This document shows positions 1-8,067 of a stretch of 64,000 nt of DNA, one piece after another (the stretch's first letter is position 1; each line of letters starts with the position of its first letter). The DNA is from Gramella sp. MAR_2010_147 (GTDB lineage Bacteria > Bacteroidota > Bacteroidia > Flavobacteriales > Flavobacteriaceae). The position numbers and the translations under genes are program-made. The stretch spans positions 2,356,001 through 2,420,000 of the forward strand of contig NZ_LT629741.1 of NCBI RefSeq assembly GCF_900105135.1. Reading direction: 5' to 3'. The notes beneath the pieces are model-generated. The model worked only from the letters and a program-made list of their open reading frames with translations, was not told where the DNA came from and ran no database searches.

Positions 1-521
1 GGCAATACAAATACTTCTCCCATTTTTGCGTGGAACCTGGAAGCTACATCCCTGGTCATTTCAATATGCTGTAGCTGATCTTTTCCAACTGGAACTATTT
101 CAGCATCATACAATAGAATATCTGCAGCCATTAACATGGGGTAGGAGAACAAACCACTATTTACATCTTCAAGCCTGTCTGCCTTATCCTTAAAAGAATG
201 AGCTAACGTGAGTCTTTGGTATGGAAAAAAACAGCTTAAATACCATGAAAGTTCAGTAACCTGAGGGATATCACTCTGGCGATAAAAAACGCTTCTTTCA
301 ATGTCAAGACCACAGGCTAACCAGGTTGCCGCAACAGAATAGGTGTTTTGCCTAAGTATTTCAGCATCCTTTATTTGAGTAAGCGAATGCATATCTGCAA
401 TAAAAATAAAAGAATCATTATCAGGTAGATTCGCCATTTCTATTGCCGGGATAATAGCTCCTAAAAGATTTCCAAGGTGAGGGGTTCCGGTACTTTGTAC
501 TCCTGTAAGTATTCTAGACAT
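1..521 (-). CDS. trpS: Tryptophanyl-tRNA synthetase, N-terminal part (runs off the window)
   Basis: Charges tRNA-Trp with tryptophan in the cytoplasm (class I aminoacyl-tRNA synthetase). About 173 codons from the start are present; the C-terminal half, including the KMSKS loop, lies outside the window. The N-terminus reads MSRILTGVQSTGTPHLGN; TGTPHLGN is the HIGH-type nucleotide-binding signature, followed by a region typical of TrpS (FIADMHSLT, LPYPMLMAADIL-like segment). The ATG at 521 is the only sensible start because the signature begins 10 residues later. It is divergent from the acyltransferase gene. A TACCTTTG -7 box on the minus strand (542-549) lies 21 bases upstream. Identification is secure; only the truncation by the window edge limits it. 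Confidence 0.95.
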   Translation of the reverse strand, partial: MSRILTGVQSTGTPHLGNLLGAIIPAIEMANLPDNDSFIFIADMHSLTQIKDAEILRQNTYSVAATWLACGLDIERSVFYRQSDIPQVTELSWYLSCFFPYQRLTLAHSFKDKADRLEDVNSGLFSYPMLMAADILLYDAEIVPVGKDQLQHIEMTRDVASRFHAKMGEVFVL

Positions 522-541
522 TGACTTCTTGAATTTTCTTG

Positions 542-549
542 CAAAGGTA
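542..549 (-). promoter_or_regulatory. Probable -7 box of the trpS promoter
   Basis: The minus strand reads TACCTTTG, a match to the Bacteroidota TAnnTTTG box, 21 bases upstream of the trpS ATG. No clear -33 TTTG is seen at the usual spacing, so the call rests on the -7 box alone. Confidence 0.5.
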
Positions 550-582
550 CTTTTTTTATATAATTCACTCAGTTCATTTTAC

Positions 583-590
583 TACTTTTG
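583..590 (+). promoter_or_regulatory. Probable -7 box immediately upstream of the acyltransferase gene
   Basis: TACTTTTG fits TAnnTTTG and ends only 5 bases before the ATG at 596. If used, transcription would start at or within a few bases of the start codon, giving a leaderless or nearly leaderless mRNA. No convincing -33 element is visible. Confidence 0.4.
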
Positions 591-595
591 GGAAT

Positions 596-1339
596 ATGAG
601 TTTTATTAAATCGGCACTAATCTTATTATGGCGAATATGGTTCTATGTTTTGATGATCGTGCCCATTCTCATTATGTTGCCTTTTCTCATTGTATTTACT
701 TCTTCTGAAAAATTTTATCCGCAGTTTTTTGTTTGCGCGCGTATCTGGGCGAAAATCATTCTTTTTGGAATGGGTTTTAGAGTTAAAACCAAAGCAGATC
801 AGGTTCCGAAGAAACATAAAAGCTATATGCTGGTGGCGAACCACACTTCGATGGTAGATATTATGCTGATGCTTTCTATAGTAAAACAACCTTTTGTATT
901 TATAGGTAAAAAGGAGCTGGGTAAAATCCCAATTTTCGGCTTTTTCTATCGTCGTACCTGTATTCTTGTAGATAGAAATAACCAAAAAAGCAGATTGGGA
1001 GCATTTGAAGAAGCTCAAAGAAGACTTAAACAGGGGAATAGTATTTGTATTTTTCCGGAAGGAGGAGTACCCGGGGATCAATCTATTATTTTAGATCAAT
1101 TTAAAGATGGCGCTTTCAGACTGGCCATTGAACATCAAATTCCAATTGTGCCTATTACTTTCCATGACAATAAGAAACGCTTTCCCTATAAATTATTTGC
1201 TGGAGGACCCGGCACTTTAAGAGTGAAAATTCATCATTTTATTTGTACTGAAGGCCTGGAAGCTACTCAAAGAAAGCAACTAAAAGATCAAACCTATAAG
1301 ATCATTCTTCGTGAGCTTACAGATCCTGGCACTTGTTAG
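596..1339 (+). CDS. 1-acyl-sn-glycerol-3-phosphate acyltransferase (PlsC family)
   Basis: Transfers an acyl chain to lysophosphatidic acid in phospholipid synthesis at the inner membrane. The 247-residue protein has one or two hydrophobic segments at residues 8-40, then the family blocks: NHTSMVDIM (HX4D catalytic motif, near residue 85), a GKKELGKIP segment, FPEGG (acyl-acceptor binding block, here EGG rather than the commoner EGT) and VPITFHD. An upstream TTG at 539 would add 19 residues, but the ATG at 596 gives the normal N-terminus. It runs convergently into the anti-sigma-like gene, with a 4-base overlap of the two 3' ends. A second PlsC-type protein is encoded at 38574-39305, so substrate specificity of either copy is not certain. 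Confidence 0.88.
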   Translation: MSFIKSALILLWRIWFYVLMIVPILIMLPFLIVFTSSEKFYPQFFVCARIWAKIILFGMGFRVKTKADQVPKKHKSYMLVANHTSMVDIMLMLSIVKQPFVFIGKKELGKIPIFGFFYRRTCILVDRNNQKSRLGAFEEAQRRLKQGNSICIFPEGGVPGDQSIILDQFKDGAFRLAIEHQIPIVPITFHDNKKRFPYKLFAGGPGTLRVKIHHFICTEGLEATQRKQLKDQTYKIILRELTDPGTC

Positions 1340-2796
1340 AACCTAAAGTTGAGCCCGGAGTACACACCAAAGTTTACCGGTTGTACATCGTTTACCCTGT
1401 CAAACGTATTAATTTGGTATTTAAAGATAGGTTCAACGCTTATGCTAAATTTATCGGTGAGTTTATAATCCATTCCCAAACCAATATTAGTGCTAAAACT
1501 GGTACTATTGATATTGGTCGCTTCTCCAAGGTCCGTTTTTATTTCACCGGAAATTAACTGAACTCTATTATTGTCCAGAAAAAGGCTGCTTCCACCCCCA
1601 ATAATATTTAGTCCAAATTTCTTATCTATCAGGCTGTACTCCATTTCAAGCGGTATTTCAATATACCCAAATTGCTGATTTAGTTCTCCAGGAGTAACTA
1701 CAGCTGTTGTGAGTGAATTATTATTTTCCATTCCGCCCATGGGCAAGCCACTATCTGAGGGTGAGTTATCTGTGATCGCAATATTATCTTCCAGCGGACT
1801 GATATTTTCAAAACTCGCAGACATTGCAGAGGGAGAATATGAGATATCTCTCACATTTTTGTTAATGTCAATTTTACTTATTCCCGTTCTTATTTTAAGT
1901 CGGTTAGAAATTTTATAGGCTATTTTAACACCGTAGGATAATGTTACTTCAGAGGAGTTTGAATTATTAGCCAGTTGATTGGAAAGCTCATTTCCGCTTC
2001 CAATATTTTTATAAAAGATAGGAGCAGCGAAAGTAGAGAGTCTCATTTTTTTAGAATCAACCTCGGCAATATTCTCCTCTTCATCTTTGCCTTTTTTCAG
2101 TTCATCTTCTACCTGGGCCAGCGCATTTTCTTCTTTTAAAATCGATTCTGTATTAAGAGAGTCGGTTTCAATAGCTTCTGATGCGGCAATTGTGCTGGAA
2201 GAATTTTTCCCTAAAACCTCTGAGGGTTCAATAAACTCCTTCCTATCAGCTTTGTATTGATGACTCGAAGTTTCATCATTATCAACGATAGCAGATTCGG
2301 TTTTATGCTGTTTCTTTGACAGGGTACTATTTTCGGTAGATTTTTTTGAAACTGAATTGTTTTTGTTGCTGGATATGGCAGTATTAGGTGAAGATCTGTT
2401 ATTGGAAGCCTTATTCATTTGATCAGTTTCAGAATTCAGATTTTCTTCTTCGGAAGAAAATTGATCTTCAGTATCCACAATTTCATTCGTTTTTTTTGTT
2501 GAATCTTTAGCGGGATTATCTTCTTTACTGGTTGCATTTTCAGGATCTTCAAAAACTACTTCTGGTTCACCGGTTATAGTATTTTGACTGTCGGTAAAAA
2601 GTAAACCAGCGAGAATTAAAGCCATAACTGCTGCAACTCCTCCAATCTTTAACCATAAAGGTAAAATAAGCGGTCTTTTCCTATCTTTTTTATCAAGTTT
2701 TGAAGCAATATTTTCCCAGGCTTTTTCCCCAGGTTCCTTTTCAAAATCCTTGAATTTCTCCTGAAAGATCCGGTCTATGTTTTTCTTTTCTTTCAT
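1336..2796 (-). CDS. Anti-sigma-type membrane protein with C-terminal beta-barrel domain
   Basis: The 486-residue protein is translated from an ATG that overlaps the stop of the ECF sigma factor gene (ATGA), so the two are co-expressed and probably functionally paired. Residues 1-48 are charged and presumably cytoplasmic (KAWENIASKLDKK), a single membrane segment follows at about 50-68 (LWLKIGGVAAVMALILAGLLF-like), then a long Ser/Asn/Glu-rich low-complexity stretch to about 240, and finally a region with alternating hydrophobic strands ending in an aromatic residue (GLNFRF), the mark of an outer-membrane beta-barrel. This layout recurs beside ECF sigma factors in Bacteroidota, often annotated as porin family or hypothetical. 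I infer that the N-terminus holds the sigma factor; no recognised zinc-type anti-sigma motif (HX3CX2C) is present. Confidence 0.75.
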   Translation of the reverse strand: MKEKKNIDRIFQEKFKDFEKEPGEKAWENIASKLDKKDRKRPLILPLWLKIGGVAAVMALILAGLLFTDSQNTITGEPEVVFEDPENATSKEDNPAKDSTKKTNEIVDTEDQFSSEEENLNSETDQMNKASNNRSSPNTAISSNKNNSVSKKSTENSTLSKKQHKTESAIVDNDETSSHQYKADRKEFIEPSEVLGKNSSSTIAASEAIETDSLNTESILKEENALAQVEDELKKGKDEEENIAEVDSKKMRLSTFAAPIFYKNIGSGNELSNQLANNSNSSEVTLSYGVKIAYKISNRLKIRTGISKIDINKNVRDISYSPSAMSASFENISPLEDNIAITDNSPSDSGLPMGGMENNNSLTTAVVTPGELNQQFGYIEIPLEMEYSLIDKKFGLNIIGGGSSLFLDNNRVQLISGEIKTDLGEATNINSTSFSTNIGLGMDYKLTDKFSISVEPIFKYQINTFDRVNDVQPVNFGVYSGLNFRF

Positions 2797-3338
2797 GTTG
2801 ATTGAGCCGAATTTTTAAGATGTTCTTTTTTTTCTATTTTTTCCCGTAAAGCCATTCTCGCTCTGGCAAGATTCGACTTTGAGGTTCCCTCTGAAATTTT
2901 TAGTATTTCTGATATTTCCCTGTGTGAATAATCATCCATTACATACATATTAAATACCTGCCTATACCTGTCTGGAAGACTTTGTACACATTCCAGAAGA
3001 AATTCTACAGATAATTTATCTGTTTCTACTTCAACTTCTTCATCCTGAATATTATCTTCATTGGTAATATCATACACTTTTTGTTGTCGATGTTTTTGAA
3101 GCGCCGTATTTATGATGATACGTTTCATCCAACCTTCAAAAGAGCCTTTGTTATTGTACTGGTTTATTTTCTCAAAAATGGTAACAAACCCATCCTGAAG
3201 ATTATCCTGGCCCTGTTGGTAATTTTCAGAATATTTGAGGCATAGACCAAAAAGCTTTGCCGCGTATAAGCGATAAAGCTCTTCCTGTGCACCCCTATCT
3301 TGATTTTTGCACCGGCGAATGAGGTCTTTTAAACCCAC
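2793..3338 (-). CDS. RNA polymerase ECF-type sigma factor
   Basis: A 181-residue sigma-70 family protein of the extracytoplasmic-function class. Region 2 is at roughly residues 20-90 (GQDNLQDGFVTIFEKINQYNNKGSFEGWMKRI) and region 4 at 120-170 (LPDRYRQVFNMYVMDDYSHREISEILKISEGTSKSNLARAR), which contains the helix-turn-helix that reads the -35 element. The start is a GTG at 3338; no in-frame ATG lies near and the N-terminus fits homologues. The stop overlaps the start of the downstream membrane protein, its likely regulator. It directs RNA polymerase to a small envelope-related regulon in most such systems, but its targets cannot be read from this window. Confidence 0.92.
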   Translation of the reverse strand: MGLKDLIRRCKNQDRGAQEELYRLYAAKLFGLCLKYSENYQQGQDNLQDGFVTIFEKINQYNNKGSFEGWMKRIIINTALQKHRQQKVYDITNEDNIQDEEVEVETDKLSVEFLLECVQSLPDRYRQVFNMYVMDDYSHREISEILKISEGTSKSNLARARMALREKIEKKEHLKNSAQST

Positions 3339-3370
3339 AAAAAATTGTTATTTATTATTTCAATAAAAGA

Positions 3371-3817
3371 TTAACTCCCAGCCCCTCTTTCAATTACTGG
3401 AACTACTATTTCTGTATATACTGGCTGGTCGTTTCCATCGGTTCCTGTCCAAAAGTAAAAAGTATAATCTTCAGTTGCATCGATTGAAATGGAAAAATTA
3501 CTTGAACCCTGGATATCTGTATCACCTGCGTCGCAATTAGTGCTGTTATTTACTCTGGTAACTACTCCAATATATATTTGTGTCCTTTCTTCTTGAGATG
3601 TGCCAGCTCTTCTCGCGTCTACGCCTGCAAAAGAGTTGCATTCTGAAGGAAGTACATAATCTATATTAATAGAATAACTCTCTCCAAATCTAAAGCTATC
3701 GGGCAGATCATTTCCTGTAATTTCAGCTAATTCAAACTTTGTGTTTGGTGTGTCATTATCTACAGAACAACTCCCTAGCATCAGCAAAGCCATCATGGCA
3801 AATAGCAATCTTTTCAT
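3371..3817 (-). CDS. Small secreted lipoprotein, unknown function
   Basis: A 148-residue protein with a lipoprotein signal peptide (MKRLLFAMMALLMLGSC; lipidated Cys at residue 17). The mature part is acidic, has two further cysteine pairs (Cys near 60 and Cys near 95) and is predicted to be beta-rich. I do not recognise the family. The stop is 32 bases upstream of the sigma factor start, on the same strand, so it may be transcribed with the sigma/anti-sigma pair and could be the envelope component of that system; this is inference from position only. Confidence 0.7.
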   Translation of the reverse strand: MKRLLFAMMALLMLGSCSVDNDTPNTKFELAEITGNDLPDSFRFGESYSINIDYVLPSECNSFAGVDARRAGTSQEERTQIYIGVVTRVNNSTNCDAGDTDIQGSSNFSISIDATEDYTFYFWTGTDGNDQPVYTEIVVPVIERGAGS

Positions 3818-3875
3818 ATAATATCAGCATTTGTAGTATAGATGCGTTAGAAGTGAAAAGGTTGCGTATAAACAA

Positions 3876-3900
3876 AAAAAAATCCCCTTCCGGGGATTCT
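3876..3900 (-). terminator. Rho-independent terminator of recA
   Basis: On the minus strand a stem AATCCCC / GGGGATT with a short GAA loop region is followed by a run of eight to nine T. It lies directly after the recA stop codon. Confidence 0.85.
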
Positions 3901-3904
3901 TAAG

Positions 3905-4918
3905 TTATTCTTTAGCGGCTTTAATCGCGTTTTTGATCTTTTCTTCGAGCTCTTCCATTAGGTCTGGATTGTCTTTTAGAAGTATCTTAACAGCGTCACG
4001 TCCTTGTCCTAGTTTTGTGTCTTCATAACTAAACCATGAACCGCTTTTCTTTACGATCTCATAATCTACTCCAATATCAATGATCTCTCCAATCTTAGAA
4101 ACTCCTTCCCCATACATAATATCAAATTCAGCCATTTTAAATGGAGGAGCAACCTTATTTTTTACCACTTTCACACGGGTTTTGTTACCCATCACATTAT
4201 TAGAACTGTCTTTTATTTGCGTAGATCTTCTAATATCCAGTCTAACCGAAGCGTAAAATTTTAGAGCATTACCACCAGTGGTAGTCTCAGGGTTTCCAAA
4301 CATGACCCCGATCTTTTCTCTTAACTGGTTAATGAAAATTACCGTACAGTTAGTCTTGCTGATAGAAGAGGTAAGTTTTCTAAGTGCCTGGGACATTAAA
4401 CGGGCATGAAGCCCCATTTTAGAATCTCCCATTTCTCCTTCGATCTCACTTTTTGGTGTAAGCGCGGCAACAGAGTCAATCACAATGATATCAATAGCAC
4501 CTGAACGAATAAGATTATCGGTAATTTCCAGCGCCTGCTCACCATTATCTGGCTGAGAAATTATCAGGTTATCAATATCCACATCCAGTTTTTCAGCATA
4601 GAATCTGTCAAAAGCATGTTCTGCATCGATAAATGCAGCGATACCTCCTTTTTTCTGAGCTTCAGCAATAGCATGCAGTGTGAGGGTTGTTTTACCCGAA
4701 GATTCAGGACCATAAATTTCAATAACCCTTCCTCTTGGATAACCGCCAACACCTAAAGCCAGATCAAGCCCTAAGGAACCCGTGGAAATAGCATCAACAT
4801 CTGCCACCGCCTGGTCACTCATTTTCATTACAGTACCCTTTCCATAGGTTTTATCCATTTTATCCAGGGTAAGCTTTAATGCCTTTAGTTTCGCTTCTTT
4901 TTCTTTATCGTTGCTCAT
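3905..4918 (-). CDS. recA: DNA recombination and repair protein RecA
   Basis: Forms filaments on single-stranded DNA, pairs homologous DNA and promotes LexA-type self-cleavage. The 337-residue protein has the Walker A motif GPESSGKTT (near residue 70), Walker B VIDSVAAL, the L1/L2 DNA-binding loops ([33 protein letters not shown]) and the normal C-terminal domain. The reading frame is open 21 codons further upstream, but the ATG at 4918 ([11 protein letters not shown]) gives the standard N-terminus and length. It is monocistronic, bounded downstream by a strong terminator. The acidic C-terminal tail is short and ends IKAAKE. No SOS box could be recognised in the 235 bases upstream. Confidence 0.98.
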   Translation of the reverse strand: MSNDKEKEAKLKALKLTLDKMDKTYGKGTVMKMSDQAVADVDAISTGSLGLDLALGVGGYPRGRVIEIYGPESSGKTTLTLHAIAEAQKKGGIAAFIDAEHAFDRFYAEKLDVDIDNLIISQPDNGEQALEITDNLIRSGAIDIIVIDSVAALTPKSEIEGEMGDSKMGLHARLMSQALRKLTSSISKTNCTVIFINQLREKIGVMFGNPETTTGGNALKFYASVRLDIRRSTQIKDSSNNVMGNKTRVKVVKNKVAPPFKMAEFDIMYGEGVSKIGEIIDIGVDYEIVKKSGSWFSYEDTKLGQGRDAVKILLKDNPDLMEELEEKIKNAIKAAKE

Positions 4919-5153
4919 GAATGTGTTTATTTTTGTGAAATTAAGGACTGCTAAAATAGTATAACTTTTTCTGCAATACAATAATTATTATGGATGATTT
5001 ATGGAAATATTCCAAAATTTTGGAATATTGATATTTTGAGGGTATTATCAGTAAATTCCAGCGAAACTAATTTTTATTTTATCCAGCGCGGCGGTTTAAT
5101 TTCTTTTTTATCTTTGCAAAAATTTTCTTTAACACTTAAAGTATTAGTATAGC
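4919..5153. other. Divergent intergenic region recA / trhO
   Basis: 235 bases, AT-rich, holding the outward promoters of both genes. On the plus strand TATCTTTG at 5109-5116 is a good -7 box for trhO, 38 bases before its ATG. Nothing similar was found for recA, and no clear LexA-like palindrome is present apart from an imperfect repeat around TTCCAAAATTTTGGAA (5013-5028), which is a perfect 16-base palindrome of unknown meaning. Confidence 0.5.
5109..5116 (+). promoter_or_regulatory. -7 box of the trhO promoter
   Basis: TATCTTTG matches TAnnTTTG exactly and lies 37 bases upstream of the ATG at 5154. A -33 TTTG is not evident. Confidence 0.5.
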
Positions 5154-6185
5154 ATGCAACTGTACAATAAATTGAGCGCTAAAGAAAGAGAGGCCCTTTT
5201 AGAAGAAGCCGGAGAAGACAGGCTTACGCTCTCTTTCTATGCTTACGCAAAGATCGGAAACCCCGAATTATTCAGAAATCATTTATTCATTGCCTGGGAC
5301 CAGATGGATGTTCTTGGTAGAATTTATGTGGCTCATGAAGGTATTAATGCGCAACTTTCAGTACCCGCAAAAAGGTTTGCTGAATTTAAAGCATTTATCG
5401 ATGAGATCTATTTTCTGGAAAATGTTCGTTTAAATATCGCCATAGAACATGATATTAAGTCTTTCCTGAAACTAAAAGTAAAGGTTAGAACCAAGATCGT
5501 TGCAGATGGACTGAATGATGAAACTTTTGACGTTACCAATAAAGGAATTCACGTAGATGCTTCAAAATTTAACGAACTCATCAATGATCCCAATACAATT
5601 TTGGTGGATATGAGAAATCATTATGAAAGTGAAATTGGTCATTTTCAGGGCGCCATTACACCAGATGTGGATACGTTTAGAGATTCTCTGGATATCATTG
5701 AAGAAGATCTTAAGGAGCATAAGGAAGATAAGAACCTGGTGATGTATTGTACCGGCGGAATTCGTTGTGAAAAAGCCAGTGCTTATTACAAGCATCGCGG
5801 ATTTAAGAATGTGTATCAGCTGGAAGGTGGAATTATTGAATATACCCGCCAGGTAGATAACCAAAAGCTGGAAAATAAATTTATTGGAAAGAATTTTGTG
5901 TTTGATCATCGTCGTTCTGAAAGAATTTCTGAAGATGTGATCGCACATTGTCACCAATGCGGAAAACCTTGTGACACGCATGTAAATTGTGCGAATGAAG
6001 CATGTCATTTATTGTTTATTCAGTGTAAAGAGTGCGCTGAGAAAATGAATGATTGTTGTTCAAAAAACTGTAAAGAAATTGCAGCATTGCCTTATGAGGA
6101 GCAAAAAGCGCTTAGAAAAGGTAAAGGTGCAAGCAACAAGATCTTTAAAAAAGGGAGGTCTGAGGTTTTACGGTTTAAACAATAG
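5154..6185 (+). CDS. trhO: tRNA uridine(34) hydroxylase, rhodanese type (TrhO/YceA)
   Basis: Makes 5-hydroxyuridine at the wobble position of several tRNAs in an oxygen-dependent reaction. The 343-residue protein has the N-terminal ferredoxin-like domain (residues 20-120, with AHEGINAQLS), a rhodanese domain (about 130-230) with the active-site loop YCTGGIRCEKAS carrying the catalytic Cys, and a C-terminal Cys-rich tail (HCHQCGKPCDTHVNCANEAC, then CKECAEKM and CCSKNC) that could bind a metal. Length and order of domains are those of the family. It is a single gene with its own promoter. The assignment is firm at family level; the hydroxylation reaction is known from the enterobacterial and Bacillus proteins. 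Confidence 0.9.
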   Translation: MQLYNKLSAKEREALLEEAGEDRLTLSFYAYAKIGNPELFRNHLFIAWDQMDVLGRIYVAHEGINAQLSVPAKRFAEFKAFIDEIYFLENVRLNIAIEHDIKSFLKLKVKVRTKIVADGLNDETFDVTNKGIHVDASKFNELINDPNTILVDMRNHYESEIGHFQGAITPDVDTFRDSLDIIEEDLKEHKEDKNLVMYCTGGIRCEKASAYYKHRGFKNVYQLEGGIIEYTRQVDNQKLENKFIGKNFVFDHRRSERISEDVIAHCHQCGKPCDTHVNCANEACHLLFIQCKECAEKMNDCCSKNCKEIAALPYEEQKALRKGKGASNKIFKKGRSEVLRFKQ

Positions 6186-6393
6186 GTTTCTTTTCTAAAA
6201 TGGCAGAGCCAATTAATAATTGGTATATTTACTGTTGAAAATTTTTATGAACCTCAAGGAGGTGCTTTAAAAATGTGCTATCGGCTGAAAATGCCAGTGA
6301 AGATGAAGGAGATTCTGCAATTATTGCCTCAAAGGCAGGACAGAATGATGTATAATGAAAGCACAAAAGCGACTTCCTCAATCTATATAATAT
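6186..6393 (+). other. Intergenic region trhO / ricT, no supported gene
   Basis: 208 bases. It contains an unusually strong AAGGAGG (6257-6263) about 10 bases upstream of an ATG at 6273 that opens a 54-codon frame ending inside ricT at 6437. Codon composition of that frame is poor, and a neighbouring frame (to 6355) looks more protein-like but lacks a start. I read it as leader sequence or a decayed gene end, not as a gene. Confidence 0.35.
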
Positions 6394-7572
6394 ATGGCTT
6401 GCACAAGTTGCTCGACCGGGAAAGACGGTCAGCCTAAAGGATGTAAGAACAATGGAACCTGTGGAACAGACGGATGTAATAAACTTACCGTTTTCGACTG
6501 GCTTTCTAATATGTCTCTTCCGGGAGGTACAGAACCTTTCGATTTTGTTGAGGTCCGTTTTAAAAACGGGCGTAAACACTTCTTTAAAAACACTGAAAAT
6601 TTAAGTCTGAGTATCGGTGATGTGGTGGCTACAGAAGCCAGTCCAGGTCACGATGTTGGAATTGTAAGTCTTACCGGTGAACTGGTAAGGGTTCAGATGA
6701 AAAAGAAAAAGGAAGATCCCGCATCAGGAGAGTTTCTTAAGGTCTATAGGAAGGCATCCCAGAAAGATATCGATGTTTGGCAGGAAGCCCGTGACAGGGA
6801 AGAAAAGATCCAGCAGCGTTCGAGACAGATCGCTATCAGGCTTAAATTAAGCATGAAAATTAGCGATATCGAGTTTCAGGGAGATGCATCCAAAGCTACT
6901 TTTTATTATACTGCGGAAGACCGTGTAGATTTCAGACAATTAATCAAGGAATTTGCGCGAGAATTCAATACGCGTATAGAAATGAAGCAGATAGGTCTGC
7001 GCCAAGAAGCTGCAAGATTGGGAGGAATTGGTTCCTGCGGGCGTGAACTTTGTTGTTCTACGTGGTTAACCGATTTTAGATCTGTAAGTACATCAGCGGC
7101 GAGATATCAGCAATTGTCTTTAAATCCGCAGAAATTGGCGGGACAATGCGGAAAGTTGAAATGCTGTCTAAACTACGAATTAGATACTTATCTGGAAGCT
7201 TTGAAATCTTTTCCGAAAACCGACGTTAAATTAAAGACAAAGAAAGGTACCGCAGTATGTCAGAAAATTGACATTTTTAAAGGTTTTCTTTGGTACGCAT
7301 ACGAAGGTGAATGGATGAACTGGCATACATTAACCCCGGAACAGGCAAACAAGATTGTTGCTAAGAACAGGAAGGACGAAGTGGTTGGCAGTTTAGAGGA
7401 ATATGCGTTAGACCTGCAATTGGACGAAACCGATAAAAAAGGTTTTAATAACTCGGTTAGTGAGGATAGTCTAACCAGGTTTGACAGACCTAAACAGCAG
7501 CGCAAGCGTAGAAATAAGAATAAAAAAAGAAAAAAACATAAAGGGAATACTTCAAAGTCTAAAAATGCGTAG
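6394..7572 (+). CDS. ricT: PSP1 domain protein, RicT/YaaT-like
   Basis: The 392-residue protein has a Cys-rich N-terminus (CTSC, GCKNNGTCGTDGC within residues 3-28), the PSP1 domain in the middle (about 60-290) with the conserved GSCGRELCCSTWL and GQCGKLKCCLNYE cysteine motifs, and a Lys/Arg-rich tail (residues 360-392) followed by many basic residues that suggest RNA binding. In Bacillus, RicT (YaaT) works in a complex with RicA and RicF that carries iron-sulfur clusters and affects RNase Y-dependent mRNA processing; whether that holds in Bacteroidota is unknown. Its stop codon overlaps the gldH start by 8 bases, and mrcA follows, an order common in flavobacteria. The ATG at 6394 places the first Cys motif at residue 3. 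Confidence 0.85.
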   Translation: MACTSCSTGKDGQPKGCKNNGTCGTDGCNKLTVFDWLSNMSLPGGTEPFDFVEVRFKNGRKHFFKNTENLSLSIGDVVATEASPGHDVGIVSLTGELVRVQMKKKKEDPASGEFLKVYRKASQKDIDVWQEARDREEKIQQRSRQIAIRLKLSMKISDIEFQGDASKATFYYTAEDRVDFRQLIKEFAREFNTRIEMKQIGLRQEAARLGGIGSCGRELCCSTWLTDFRSVSTSAARYQQLSLNPQKLAGQCGKLKCCLNYELDTYLEALKSFPKTDVKLKTKKGTAVCQKIDIFKGFLWYAYEGEWMNWHTLTPEQANKIVAKNRKDEVVGSLEEYALDLQLDETDKKGFNNSVSEDSLTRFDRPKQQRKRRNKNKKRKKHKGNTSKSKNA

Positions 7573-8053
7573 TGTTTTTTCTGTTTCTTCTTTGATTTTA
7601 ACAATTGTCCTGTTTTCATCCTGTGATAAAAACAGGGTTTTTGATGAGTATGAGTCTATACAAGGATGGCATAAAGATTCACTTGTTAATTTTGAACTGA
7701 AAAATATAGACTCTTTAAAGACCTATAATTTATTTATAAATATTAGGAATAATAATGATTACCAGTACAGTAACCTTTTTTTAATTACAGAGATTAAATT
7801 CCCTCAGGGAAAGGTGATAAGCGATACTCTGGAATACGATATGTCCAAACCAAACGGGGAATGGCTTGGTACAGGTTTTGGGGATGTTAAGGAGAACAAA
7901 CTTTGGTATAAGGAGAATGTAAGATTTGAGGAATCTGGTAGATACGAAGTAAGCATTCAGCAGGCAATGCGTAAGAATGGTGAAGTAAACGGAATCCAGG
8001 AACTGCAAGGAATCACAGATGTTGGATTCAGAATTGAAAAAAGAGACAATTAA
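7565..8053 (+). CDS. gldH: Gliding motility lipoprotein GldH
   Basis: The 162-residue protein is exported and lipidated: signal MRSVFSVSSLILTIVLFSSC with the lipobox Cys at residue 20. The body matches GldH (WHKDSLVNFEL, NIRNNNDYQYSNLFLI, PNGEWLGTGFGDVKENK, QAMRKNGEVNGIQEL). GldH is needed for gliding and chitin use in Flavobacterium johnsoniae and is thought to belong to the envelope motility / type IX secretion apparatus. The frame is open 28 codons upstream, but the ATG at 7565 is chosen because the signal peptide starts there. It overlaps the end of ricT and is followed 14 bases later by mrcA. Confidence 0.9.
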   Translation: MRSVFSVSSLILTIVLFSSCDKNRVFDEYESIQGWHKDSLVNFELKNIDSLKTYNLFINIRNNNDYQYSNLFLITEIKFPQGKVISDTLEYDMSKPNGEWLGTGFGDVKENKLWYKENVRFEESGRYEVSIQQAMRKNGEVNGIQELQGITDVGFRIEKRDN

Positions 8054-8067
8054 TTTTCGTGATATAA

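Noticed and set aside
1336..1557. Plus-strand frame at 1333-1557 following the acyltransferase gene
   Set aside because: It is the shadow of the barrel-coding end of the anti-sigma-type gene on the opposite strand and has no family resemblance.
6249..6437. Two short overlapping frames upstream of ricT, one with a strong AAGGAGG
   Set aside because: The frame with a start codon has poor coding character and ends inside ricT; the frame with protein-like composition has no start. No match to a family I know. Left as intergenic.
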